From: Muribaculaceae bacterium
GTDB lineage: Bacteria > Bacteroidota > Bacteroidia > Bacteroidales > Muribaculaceae
Length of the DNA stretch: 64,000 nt
Direction of reading: 5' to 3'
Assembly: GCA_023667015.1 (NCBI GenBank)
Contig: JAMPAX010000005.1
Span: 1 to 64,000 of the forward strand
Under the pieces are notes generated by a model. That model was given only the letters and a program-made list of their open reading frames with translations, was not told the DNA's origin and ran no database searches. Shown piece by piece: positions 1-8,054 of this stretch. Numbering within the stretch: the first letter of the stretch is position 1; each line of letters opens with the position of its first letter. The position numbers and the translations under genes are program-made.

Positions 1-366
1 TCCTTCTTCAAGAAACGAAATATGCTCAAAATCTTAATAAATCTTGCATTTGAAAAAAGTTTAAATCACTTCTACTCGAAACCGCAAGTCGTGGCATAAT
101 CATTCTTCTGTACCTCGCTTTCAATTTGATACAGTAGGAAGTTGACAAAGATTTCAAAATTTTTGAGATTGCATAAATCCCGGAAGTACCATGGTTGAAA
201 GGTTGTATAGGACTTTTCTATAACCTTTCGACTGAAGAGATTGTGTGGTGTCGTTGTATATTTGGAGATATGCCTTTGTTGTGAAGGTGTTTGTGCGTAG
301 GAGTTCTGAAATTTAGAATTGCATATATGTGGGGAGAGCAATTAGTTGCTTTGGACGAATGACGTA
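1..366. other. AT-rich stretch without a confident gene
   Basis: This left edge is AT-rich. A minus-strand frame of 89 codons (341 to 72) is open, but it has no recognisable domain, no promoter and a composition expected of random AT-rich DNA, so I do not call it a gene. Positions 34-72 are an inverted copy of the repeat seen at 29481-29519. The region may be the decayed tail of something lying outside the window. Confidence 0.5.
34..72 (-). repeat. Short intergenic repeat, copy A
   Basis: Read on the minus strand from 72 to 34, this matches 29481-29519 almost base for base over about 33 bp (starting GAAGTGATTTAAAC and running through CAAATGCAAGATT), with one extra T in the T-run, then diverges into similar AT-rich sequence. 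The other copy directly abuts a palindromic MITE-like element. Function unknown. Confidence 0.6.
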
Positions 367-407
367 CCTCAAGTTTTCAAGTTGAGATACAACTTGAAAA
401 CTTGAGG
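367..407 (-). terminator. Perfect hairpin after guaD
   Basis: An 18-bp perfect inverted repeat (arms 367-384 and 390-407) with a 5-base loop, 18 bp beyond the guaD stop. It lacks a strong T-run on the minus strand, so it may act as a transcript-end stabiliser or a weak terminator. Confidence 0.6.
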
Positions 408-424
408 TTTATGATATATATTCT

Positions 425-898
425 TTAGTATTTGACTACCTCGTCTGAGGAGGCCCATTTCTCAAAGGCTTTGATTGCGCCGCTGTTTTCTATGTGGATG
501 GCCGGAAGATGACGTCGGTCAAGCGGTAATGCCAATTCGTCGTAGATAAACCTGTCCGAGAAGCCGATGATGTCGGCATCTTCTTTAGTATTGCCAAAAT
601 ATATCTTCTTTACGCCTGCCCAATAAAGCGCACTAAGACACATCGGACATGGCTGGCAACTGGAGTATATCTCACAATCTTCGAGCTTGAAATTTTTCAG
701 TTTCGAGCATGCCTCGCGAATTGCAGACACTTCGGCATGTGCCGTGGGATCGTTGTTGGCAGTCACACGGTTAACTCCCGTAGCTACAATATCACCGTTG
801 CGGACTATCACAGCTCCGAACGGACCTCCGCCATTGTCAATATTCTCTATTGATAATTTGACGGCTAATTCCATAAATTTTTTTTCGTATTTTTCCAT
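425..898 (-). CDS. guaD: Guanine deaminase (CDA-fold nucleoside deaminase)
   Basis: A 157-residue cytoplasmic zinc deaminase predicted to convert guanine to xanthine in purine salvage. The cytidine-deaminase-fold signature is complete: HAE at 54-56 (zinc ligand H54, proton shuttle E56) and PCPMC at 83-87 (zinc ligands C84 and C87). Length, the NDPTAHAE context and the C-terminal extension containing FSDRFIYDEL fit the small Bacillus-type guanine deaminase better than TadA, which lacks this tail. It lies 59 bp downstream of the DUF4301 gene on the same strand and may be cotranscribed with it. A related base deaminase of the same fold cannot be excluded by eye. Confidence 0.85.
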   Translation of the reverse strand: MEKYEKKFMELAVKLSIENIDNGGGPFGAVIVRNGDIVATGVNRVTANNDPTAHAEVSAIREACSKLKNFKLEDCEIYSSCQPCPMCLSALYWAGVKKIYFGNTKEDADIIGFSDRFIYDELALPLDRRHLPAIHIENSGAIKAFEKWASSDEVVKY

Positions 899-957
899 CT
901 TAGTATTTTTTCAAGGACTGCAAGCCTATGGTTCGCATAGATTTCAGTTGCAGAATA

Positions 958-2496
958 TTATTCAGATTGTGTTGGCTGATGTGCCTCTCGAAGAAGGTCG
1001 TTGACAGTTTTTACCGGATTGAATGTTTCTGCCGGTACTTCTATCAGCACGGTGTTCCATTTGCTCATAGCACCATTCCAGAGTCCGGGAAGTTCCAGTG
1101 CTTTAATCTCTACTCCTTCTCGGCTCTTCTGAGAGATAAAGCCCGTAGCTTTATCTACATACTCAGGAAGATTGAATTTCTTTCCCTCCCAGTCGGTAGT
1201 GGCGCAGACAAGGTCTACGGGATTGAAGTGGGTAGACTCCTTGAGCATCTTCATAGCCTCTTTATTGTCGGGGTCTATCTGTGTCGATTCCAGAATCTGA
1301 GGACTCGCAGTGCCATCCGGATTGTATATAAGGAATGGCCCACCCCCCGGTTCTCCCTCGTTTTTGACCATACCGCATACACGGAAGGGGCGGTTGAGCT
1401 TGGAGTAGATATATTCTTTCTTTTCTTCGGTGGTCATCTCTTCAGCTTTGTCGCCGGTGATACAGAGGTTGTCGTGCAGGAAATGGAGCATCTCTGCAAG
1501 GTTCTCTTCTGTAGGTTTCCCTTTCTTAATAAGACGGCAGTATTCGTCACTTTTCTGTTTCAGTGCAACCAGAACTCCTCCGATTACGGCCTTGTAGAGA
1601 ATTGTGGAGTCTCGTAGCCTGTCGGGCACCACGTTGTCAATGTTTTTGATGAAGATGATGTCGGCATTCAAGTCGTTGAGATTCTCAATCAATGCACCAT
1701 GACCACCGGGACGGAAGAAAAGCTCCCCATTCTCGCGGTAGGGCTCGCCGTCAAGTTGAACGGCTACGGTGTCGGTGGAGGGTTTCTGCACGCTAAAGGT
1801 GATATCGAATTCTTTGCCATAGGCGTGCTCCATGACGCCGCGAGCTTCCTCAGCTTTCTCCTTCACCAGCGGCATGTGGTCTTCGCTGACGGTGAAGTGA
1901 ATCCGGGCTTTGCCGTTGTGGCCGGATGCATACTGAGCGGCCTCAGCGAGATGCTCTTCGAGGGGTACTCGGCTGCTTCCCATGATTTTATGGAAGCGAA
2001 GCAGAGCCTTGGGAAGCTGACCGTAGTTCATACCTTCGGGATTGAGAAGTGCGGCCACAATCTTTTTGTATTCTTTCTCTTTAATCAGTGTGTCTACACT
2101 CTTGCCATAGAGGCGCACGCAGGTGGCGTTTAGCTCTGCGAAGAAGGCGAATTCTTCGATGTGCTCAAAGAATGTCTTCATGAATTCATCAGAGGGCTTG
2201 CTCCCCTTGCCGTTGAGGAATCCAAAGAGATTCTTGAACATGCGCGACGCCGCTCCGCTGGCGGGCACCATCTTCATCACTGCCCCTCCCTTTGAGAGGT
2301 ATTGGTTCCAGATGTCTACACATTTCTCAAGCATCTCGTGGTTTACGCGGAAGATGCCGTTGCCGGGAGTGGCGGCAGACTTGATTCGCAGATAGGGGAA
2401 TCCCTCGGATAGCATTCTGAGTTGCTCTTCGAGTTGCTCTACGCTTATCCCTTTTCTCTCCAGGACCTTGAGGTCTGTATCTTGTATCTTTATCAT
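958..2496 (-). CDS. DUF4301 family protein
   Basis: A 512-residue soluble protein of the Bacteroidetes family DUF4301; no biochemical role is known to me. There is no signal peptide or membrane segment. Residues 78-86 read PASGAASRM, resembling the glycine-rich dinucleotide-binding loop with its conserved arginine found in sugar-phosphate nucleotidyltransferases. A nucleotide-sugar or NTP-transferase-like activity is therefore an inference, not an assignment. The gene sits 81 bp after the RelA/SpoT-like gene and 59 bp before guaD, all on the minus strand, so a nucleotide-linked transcription unit is plausible. I see no obvious terminator in either gap. Confidence 0.75.
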   Translation of the reverse strand: MIKIQDTDLKVLERKGISVEQLEEQLRMLSEGFPYLRIKSAATPGNGIFRVNHEMLEKCVDIWNQYLSKGGAVMKMVPASGAASRMFKNLFGFLNGKGSKPSDEFMKTFFEHIEEFAFFAELNATCVRLYGKSVDTLIKEKEYKKIVAALLNPEGMNYGQLPKALLRFHKIMGSSRVPLEEHLAEAAQYASGHNGKARIHFTVSEDHMPLVKEKAEEARGVMEHAYGKEFDITFSVQKPSTDTVAVQLDGEPYRENGELFFRPGGHGALIENLNDLNADIIFIKNIDNVVPDRLRDSTILYKAVIGGVLVALKQKSDEYCRLIKKGKPTEENLAEMLHFLHDNLCITGDKAEEMTTEEKKEYIYSKLNRPFRVCGMVKNEGEPGGGPFLIYNPDGTASPQILESTQIDPDNKEAMKMLKESTHFNPVDLVCATTDWEGKKFNLPEYVDKATGFISQKSREGVEIKALELPGLWNGAMSKWNTVLIEVPAETFNPVKTVNDLLREAHQPTQSE

Positions 2497-2577
2497 ATCT
2501 CTTGGGTTATGTGGTTTGAGTTTTTCTGTATATTTTCTTTTTCGCTACTCTGAGTATTTATTACTAATACTTATGAC

Positions 2578-4827
2578 TTAATTCCGGCTGACTTCCTTCA
2601 CACCCTTGACGCCTTCTATCTTATGTATCAGCGTGTTCAATTGTTCGGGGTTGTTGATACCAACGGTCAGAAATCCTTGGAAGAGACCATCGTTGGAGTC
2701 AATGGAGATGTTGCGCATGCTCACACCCATCTCTTTGGATATGATGGAGGTGATAGAGGCTAAGATTCCGAGGTCGTCTTGGCCGGTGATGCGTAGCGAG
2801 GCTGATAGCATATCGCCGGTGTGGCCGCTCCAATCTACGTCGATAATCCTATATGGATAGCGCGAGCGGATATTATCGGCATTCGGGCAATTGCATTTGT
2901 GAACCTTCACCACTCCGTCGGAACTGATAAAGCCGAAAACTTTGTCGCCATAGATAGGATTGCAACACTTGGCAAATTTGTAGCTGAGTCCGGAGATGGA
3001 TTTGTCACCGATGATCAATACATCCTTAGAATCTTTGTGCTTTGGAGCTTCGTCGGTGCGAAGCTGGAATTCTTCGGCACTCTGACGAGCCGTTTCTGCG
3101 TCAGTCTCCTTGGTGCTTTCTATGTATCTACTTAGGAATTTACCTGCATCTACGTGCTCTTCAGCGATGTCGGAGAAGAATTCGTTGGCATATTTGTAGC
3201 CATCTTTCTTAATCATCCGCATCAGACGGGCATCGTCAATCTCTATTTTGCGATTTTTGGCTCTGCGTTCGAGTATTTCCTTGCCAAGGTCGGCTCGTTT
3301 CTGCGACTCTTCGTTGAGGGTCTGGCGTATCTTGTTGCGAGCTTTCGAGCTGGTCACAATCTGCATCCAGTCCTGACTTGGTGTCTGGGTCGTGGAGGTC
3401 TTAATCTCTATGGTATCGCCATTCTGTATGCGATAGTTAATTTTCTTATGCGCTCCGTTGACGATGGCACCCGTGCAGTGGCAGCCTACGTTGGAGTGTA
3501 TCCTGAAGGCGAAGTCGAGAACAGTAGCTCCCGCTACAAGTCGGAAGAGGTCTCCTTTGGGAGTGAAGGCATACACTTCCTTCTCAGAGTCGGGTTTTAC
3601 ATCGCGCATAAGGCGCATGGGTCCCTCTTCCGCAGTCTCGAGGATGTCCCGAATGTTGTTCATCCATTGGTCGGTACTATCAGACTTCACACCCTTATAG
3701 CGCCAATGAGCCGCCAGACCCTTTTCAGCCACAAGGTCCATGCGGCGCGTGCGGAATTGCACCTCTACCCATTTGGAGTCGGGACCCATGACGGTGGCAT
3801 GCAGACTCTCGTAGCCGTTGCTCTTGGGGATTGATATCCAGTCGCGCATACGCGCCGGATTGGCGGTATACATGTCTGCCAATATGGAGTAGGCAAGCCA
3901 GCAGTCGCTCTTCTCTTTTTCCAATGGCGTGTCGATGATGACGCGGATGGCAAAAAGGTCGTAGATTCCCTGGATATCCACCTTCTGCTTCTTCATCTTT
4001 CCCCATATTGAGGAGATTGACTTTGTCCTCCCTTTGATGTCGAATTTTAGTCCTGCCGCTTCCAGTTTTTCTTTCAGAGGCTCTATAAATGACTTGATAT
4101 ATGCATCGCGGGAGCGTTTTGTGGCGTTGAGCTTCTTGGCTATGGAGGTGTAGATTTCCCTGTTGGTGTATTTTAGCGACAGGTCTTCAAGCTCGCCTTT
4201 GATTTTGTAAAGGCCGAGACGATGAGCCAACTGGGCATAAAGATAATTTGCCTCGAAGGCTACGTTGCTTACCCATGTCTGGTCGGGATGGTTGTTGATG
4301 GAACGCATAAGTGCCAGATTGCGTACAATCATAATTATGATGACTCGGATATCATCGGCAAGCGAGAGCATCAGTCCACGAAAGTTGTCGGCATTGACGT
4401 TGCTGTTCTTTGACGAGAATTTGGAGACTGCAACGAGTCCCGTGAGCATGGAGGCTACATCCTCGCCCCATTGCTTCCGGATGCTGATTATATCTGTGAC
4501 TCCGTCTTGCAATAAGGGATACAGACCGATGGCAATCAATATATTGTGGTCGGGATCCACCTGCTCTGCAAAAAGCTCCGCAGTTTGCAGACTAAGAAGA
4601 GCTTTCGACAGACCATGTTCATCATAGGGTTCTTCATGCCGGCGAAGTCCAAGGCGGGCCATGGTCCGGAATGACGAAATCTCTTCGGGTGAAAATATGC
4701 CGCGAAGACGGGACTGCAGACGCTTCCCGCATTCGGCGATTTTTTTCAATTCGCTGTATGTAGTCTTCTGTTCAACCTTTTTATCGATAATACCTTGAAT
4801 CATCTCCATAATGTTAAGAGAAAACAA
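2578..4827 (-). CDS. RelA/SpoT-family (p)ppGpp synthetase with degraded hydrolase domain
   Basis: A 749-residue long-RSH protein of the stringent response. Domains in order: pseudo-hydrolase about 45-200, synthetase about 255-375, TGS 417-475, a Cys-containing CC/zinc-finger region (KCCNP near 620, HKCNCPN near 643-649) and a C-terminal ACT domain about 675-749. The synthetase looks intact: GRTKS 266-270, YDLFAIRVI, the RxKD-like loop RMRD 326-329, NGYESLH and EVQFRT 355-360. The hydrolase does not: the HD pair is replaced (LLQD at 105-108, no His) and the usual DRLHNMR segment reads RNLALMR. It is thus predicted to synthesise but not degrade (p)ppGpp; a second hydrolase-competent RSH is expected elsewhere. 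First gene of a minus-strand run with DUF4301 and guaD. Confidence 0.9.
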   Translation of the reverse strand: MFSLNIMEMIQGIIDKKVEQKTTYSELKKIAECGKRLQSRLRGIFSPEEISSFRTMARLGLRRHEEPYDEHGLSKALLSLQTAELFAEQVDPDHNILIAIGLYPLLQDGVTDIISIRKQWGEDVASMLTGLVAVSKFSSKNSNVNADNFRGLMLSLADDIRVIIIMIVRNLALMRSINNHPDQTWVSNVAFEANYLYAQLAHRLGLYKIKGELEDLSLKYTNREIYTSIAKKLNATKRSRDAYIKSFIEPLKEKLEAAGLKFDIKGRTKSISSIWGKMKKQKVDIQGIYDLFAIRVIIDTPLEKEKSDCWLAYSILADMYTANPARMRDWISIPKSNGYESLHATVMGPDSKWVEVQFRTRRMDLVAEKGLAAHWRYKGVKSDSTDQWMNNIRDILETAEEGPMRLMRDVKPDSEKEVYAFTPKGDLFRLVAGATVLDFAFRIHSNVGCHCTGAIVNGAHKKINYRIQNGDTIEIKTSTTQTPSQDWMQIVTSSKARNKIRQTLNEESQKRADLGKEILERRAKNRKIEIDDARLMRMIKKDGYKYANEFFSDIAEEHVDAGKFLSRYIESTKETDAETARQSAEEFQLRTDEAPKHKDSKDVLIIGDKSISGLSYKFAKCCNPIYGDKVFGFISSDGVVKVHKCNCPNADNIRSRYPYRIIDVDWSGHTGDMLSASLRITGQDDLGILASITSIISKEMGVSMRNISIDSNDGLFQGFLTVGINNPEQLNTLIHKIEGVKGVKEVSRN

Positions 4828-4867
4828 AAGCAGGAAATAAAACCCTTATTTCCCCTTATTATAACTA

Positions 4868-4875
4868 CAAATTTA
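4868..4875 (-). promoter_or_regulatory. Candidate -7 box for the RelA/SpoT-like gene
   Basis: On the minus strand this reads TAAATTTG, a match to the Bacteroidetes -7 consensus TAnnTTTG, about 40 bp before the start codon. No good -33 TTTG is seen at the proper distance, so support is partial. Confidence 0.4.
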
Positions 4876-4927
4876 ACAAAAAAGTTTTACAGACCCTATC
4901 TTCCTCGGGATTTTATCACCGGAATTA

Positions 4928-4955
4928 AGACCCCATTTTTAATGAGATGGGGTCT
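4928..4955. other. Small hairpin in the divergent intergenic region
   Basis: A 9-bp inverted repeat (arms 4928-4936 and 4947-4955, AGACCCCAT and its complement) lies between the RelA/SpoT-like gene and the plus-strand exported-protein pair. It could be an operator or an RNA stem; it has no T-run. The rest of 4828-5209 holds only promoter-like sites. Confidence 0.3.
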
Positions 4956-4996
4956 AAGCCCAAACTTATGCTCCTGTCAATAAGTCATCGTTTTTT

Positions 4997-5130
4997 TAAC
5001 TTTGCAAAAAAAAAATCAGAGTGGTAATAATATGATATATAGCACACTAGTGATAAAATTATAATATCTGCGTAAATTTTAACATTATTTAACACAAAAA
5101 CTTGGTGTATTTAAAAAAATGTTAATTTTG
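4997..5130 (+). promoter_or_regulatory. Two candidate -7 boxes upstream of the C25-propeptide-like gene
   Basis: TAACTTTG at 4997-5004 and TAATTTTG at 5123-5130 both fit the Bacteroidetes -7 consensus. The downstream box, about 80 bp before the start codon and with a TTGG some 17 bp upstream, is the better candidate. Either would give a 5' leader of roughly 70-200 nt. Confidence 0.5.
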
Positions 5131-5209
5131 TTGCATCTTATTAGAGTGGCTTGGTCTTTCTTTTTAAGTATCTTCTAAGAGAGTGTATTAACATTTAAAT
5201 ATTCACACT

Positions 5210-6310
5210 ATGTCAAAACAGACTTATTCAACTAATCGAACACGCAGTCATATCATTGCGGTAGTTTTGGCAATCGGAATTTCGGGAGGTCCGGTTGCCA
5301 TTGCGACTAATCAAGAACTTTCCAAAACAATCGACTTCAAAACGGGTTCCACTGTCGTGAAAGACCAAAAAGAAAGTGTATCCCGAAATGTGGAATTAAT
5401 TCCCAATGGAGCGCTCATAGAATATGATATTCGTGAGGGACAATTGATCACATCCACTGATGGCTCCGGTACAAATGAATGGAGTATTGACGGTTTCCTT
5501 TCCGGAATTGAAAACGGAATGCCATCCCTGCCCCAACGCCTTGATGTCTTTGCTTCTGCAAATGCGAAAAGTATCAAGATAGAAATGGGCAACTGCGAAT
5601 TTGTAGACTATCACATGGAGTTATCAAAATTACGTAATCCTGAATATGAGCAATTTCAGAGTATGCTCAAAAAGGATAATGAAAAAGCGAAGTTTGATAA
5701 ACAGGAAGTCAATCTTTCAGATTTCCCGGTAAGGCTCTCAAATATTCAATATCGTAGAAATTTAGGTTTGGCATATGTAAAGGTAACACCTATTATATAT
5801 GATGAGGCTCTTAAGACAGCACGCATATACACGAAAATTTCTTATCGTGTGGTCATTGACCCCATATCCGAAGACTTAGCCTCTATTAAACTTTGTTCTG
5901 ATTTGTCGGAGGATGATATTGCTTTAGCTCAAATGAGTGGTGCAATAATCTTGGATCAAATTGAAAATTCTGAAAGCGGTATTGTAAAAGCTCCCGGAGA
6001 TATTAAATTTACACCGCCCGGCTACGTAATCTATCCGAGTATGAAAATAAGGATTGGTAAGAGTAGCTTGTATATCCATAGAAATCCATTGACTGTTCAA
6101 TATTCAGATGATAATGTTTTAGCATCATCAAATATTGGAACCGGGGAATTTGTCTTTTACAATACCAAAAACGGAGAAATGGAAATTGTCAGAAATACAA
6201 ATTACCACCAATTCTATACTCCAGACCCTGAATATGTGATTGTCACGTTAAAGAAAGACGATGTATCTAATATTGTCAAATACGGACCAATGGTTGATTT
6301 TAAATTCTAA
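5210..6310 (+). CDS. Exported protein resembling the C25 (gingipain-type) peptidase propeptide, catalytic domain absent
   Basis: 366 residues. The N-terminus has a basic stretch followed by a hydrophobic segment (about 13-32), consistent with export. Residues about 75-225 resemble the N-terminal propeptide of Bacteroidetes C25 peptidases: the PSLPQRLDVFA segment, a strand ending in CEFVDY, then LAYVKVTPIIYDEALKTARIYTKISYRVVI. The end (PEYVIVTLKKDD) looks like the first strand of a C25 catalytic domain, but the frame stops about 20 residues later and no His/Cys catalytic region follows. It is therefore a truncated peptidase or a free-standing propeptide-like protein. The next gene starts 4 bp after the stop. 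The gene is more AT-rich than its neighbours. Family call is by eye only. Confidence 0.5.
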   Translation: MSKQTYSTNRTRSHIIAVVLAIGISGGPVAIATNQELSKTIDFKTGSTVVKDQKESVSRNVELIPNGALIEYDIREGQLITSTDGSGTNEWSIDGFLSGIENGMPSLPQRLDVFASANAKSIKIEMGNCEFVDYHMELSKLRNPEYEQFQSMLKKDNEKAKFDKQEVNLSDFPVRLSNIQYRRNLGLAYVKVTPIIYDEALKTARIYTKISYRVVIDPISEDLASIKLCSDLSEDDIALAQMSGAIILDQIENSESGIVKAPGDIKFTPPGYVIYPSMKIRIGKSSLYIHRNPLTVQYSDDNVLASSNIGTGEFVFYNTKNGEMEIVRNTNYHQFYTPDPEYVIVTLKKDDVSNIVKYGPMVDFKF

Positions 6311-6314
6311 AACT

Positions 6315-7676
6315 ATGAGACTATCTATAATATTACTGTCATTAGTAAGTGTGTTTTTCCAAGCATATGCTGACTTACATCTTGACCTTCAGAATTATGG
6401 AACTGAGCTCGAGGTGACAAATCTCGTATGGGAGTACGTTGATCAACGTGAACATAAGAACGAATACATGGAATTGGAATATCATAACGGGAAATTATAT
6501 GTAACATATGTCGGATTATATGGACTTAATGAAACAGCCCGTTTCCAAGGCTTATGTTATGCTGATAAAAATATAATTTCACTCATCCGATATTCTTTAT
6601 ATGCTGATAAACTCTTACTTGGAGATGAACTTTATCAACGTATGTATCGTAAGGATGTCATTATTGGAATTTCTCCCGGTGAATACATTTTTTCATATCA
6701 CAACCATGGATGGTCAGGAATGTCCTTAAATTCTTGCGATCCAAATGAAATAATATCTCTAAAAGTCAATCTTTACGAAGGTTATTCCGAAACGGTTCAA
6801 TTGAAGTACAATTCTGCAACAAATGTAATAGACCCTGATTTCGAACGTGTGTATATACATGATTCTAAATTTGGCTCCAATGATGCCCTTGTCTATGAGC
6901 GGTTCTTAAATGTAGTCAAAGACGATGTTGTTGATGAAACTACAGCTGAGTTATACCGTTTTTCTCCCGGTCATTATGACGAAGGATCCGTTGTGGCATA
7001 CCTGCGTGCTGATATAAATGGAATTTATGCTAAAGCTCCCACAGAATCCCTCCCTGAGAATTATTGGTCTTATTATGGAAGTTCTGTAAACCCCGCTTCT
7101 GTCATAGGAACAAATGAGGAAGTCCAATTCAGGATTGACATTGCTAAGGGAGAAACAATGTTTATCAGAGATATTGTCTCCGGAGGTTTTCAGGCTCTTA
7201 CAAATGTCAATGAAGATTTTGGTAATAGAGATCGATTCATTAAATTCCAAAATGGAATGATATGGTTGGAAGATGTCGGCAATATCGGAGCAGGAGCACA
7301 CTGCCTGGCGTGGCCGTCCTTGAATGCTCCGGGACTTGACAGGGATGCCTTGAAACTGATGATGGTGCGCCGCATCAGTGACGGCTCAACAGTCTATGTT
7401 AATCACGATTTATATGATAAGCACAAGTCAATGTCCTCAGTCGGTTTAGTTGGCAATGACACGCCTAATCTATATACATCAGAAAATCATATTAATTATA
7501 ATACCGAAGGACAGAGAGGTCGGTTGACAATTTATTCCACCTCCGGTGAATTAGTCCGAAAAATCGAGGGTAACGGCATAATAAATATCCCGTTGTCAGA
7601 CCTCAATTCAGGAATATACATAGCTACAGGTCAGATCCCGAGTCATAGCGAGTCAATGACAATAGCCCGCCCGTAA
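6315..7676 (+). CDS. Secreted protein with T9SS-type C-terminal sorting domain
   Basis: 453 residues from the ATG at 6315. I chose this start because the next ~20 residues form a clean signal peptide (MRLSIILLSLVSVFFQAYA), whereas the longer frame starts inside the upstream gene. The final ~65 residues (GRLTIYSTSGELVRKIEG, then LNSGIYIATG) match the beta-sandwich type A sorting domain of the Por/type IX system, in which the pattern GqlV..., Y-I-sGi/vYi recurs. The ~370-residue middle is not recognised; it is rich in Tyr, Asn and Asp and has no visible catalytic motif. It likely forms an operon with the C25-propeptide-like gene (4-bp gap) and shares its low GC content. Surface attachment or secretion is inferred from the tail. 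Confidence 0.6.
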   Translation: MRLSIILLSLVSVFFQAYADLHLDLQNYGTELEVTNLVWEYVDQREHKNEYMELEYHNGKLYVTYVGLYGLNETARFQGLCYADKNIISLIRYSLYADKLLLGDELYQRMYRKDVIIGISPGEYIFSYHNHGWSGMSLNSCDPNEIISLKVNLYEGYSETVQLKYNSATNVIDPDFERVYIHDSKFGSNDALVYERFLNVVKDDVVDETTAELYRFSPGHYDEGSVVAYLRADINGIYAKAPTESLPENYWSYYGSSVNPASVIGTNEEVQFRIDIAKGETMFIRDIVSGGFQALTNVNEDFGNRDRFIKFQNGMIWLEDVGNIGAGAHCLAWPSLNAPGLDRDALKLMMVRRISDGSTVYVNHDLYDKHKSMSSVGLVGNDTPNLYTSENHINYNTEGQRGRLTIYSTSGELVRKIEGNGIINIPLSDLNSGIYIATGQIPSHSESMTIARP

Positions 7677-7694
7677 TACCAATAATTGTAATTG

Positions 7695-7750
7695 AATAAA
7701 TTGACTCAACTTTTGCAAGTTACATCTTGCAAAAGTTGAGTCAATTTATT
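7695..7750 (+). terminator. 25-bp perfect hairpin after the T9SS-tail gene
   Basis: Arms 7695-7719 and 7726-7750 are perfectly complementary with a 6-base loop. The arm ends in an AT-rich run (AATTTATTTA), so it can act as an intrinsic terminator. It marks the 3' end of the AT-rich two-gene unit. Confidence 0.75.
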
Positions 7751-7856
7751 TAGGGTATGCGCTCTTTTACGTTTTGATTTCAGTCTTACTGCGACATCCC
7801 TATATTTGCAATATAAATATACTCCTTTCGTTTTATAAACAAATGGTTCGTATCGC

Positions 7857-8017
7857 TAAGTAGATGGTCAATTTAAATTAAACTTTATGCGCGGTTATTT
7901 TTGTGACAGTTTCTTCACTCGAAGAAGGAATAATGCGAGCATTATGACTAATGAAAGGGGAGAAAATGTCCAAAAAGAACAAGCAGAAAGTTTGAATTTA
8001 AATTGAACAGCTACTTA
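7857..8017 (+). mobile_element. Palindromic MITE-like element, copy 1
   Basis: A 161-bp non-coding element beginning TAAGTAG and ending CTACTTA. The left half (about 77 bp) is an imperfect reverse complement of the right half, so the whole unit can fold into one long hairpin centred near ATAATGC/GCATTAT (7930-7947). The outer ~29 bp are the best-matched inverted repeats. Copies 2 (29318-29478) and 3 (inverted, 47776-47937) have the same length and termini. It sits 38 bp upstream of ybaK. A 20-codon frame (7944-8006) lies in the right arm; it is partly kept in copy 2 and cut short in copy 3, so I do not call it a gene. No transposase is present, so mobilisation in trans is inferred. Confidence 0.8.
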
Positions 8018-8054
8018 TGCAGATACATTTTATTGATGTTCCATCCGATGTTAT

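Noticed and set aside
72..341. 89-codon open frame on the minus strand near the left edge
   Set aside because: No recognisable domain, no promoter, AT-rich composition and overlap with an intergenic repeat; most likely chance.
928..1617. Long plus-strand open frame opposite the DUF4301 gene
   Set aside because: It is the antisense shadow of a well-supported coding frame and has no family resemblance. The same holds for frames opposite the WG-repeat gene (13932-15215), tig (39916-40758), mutL (53063-53527) and malQ (55981-56658).
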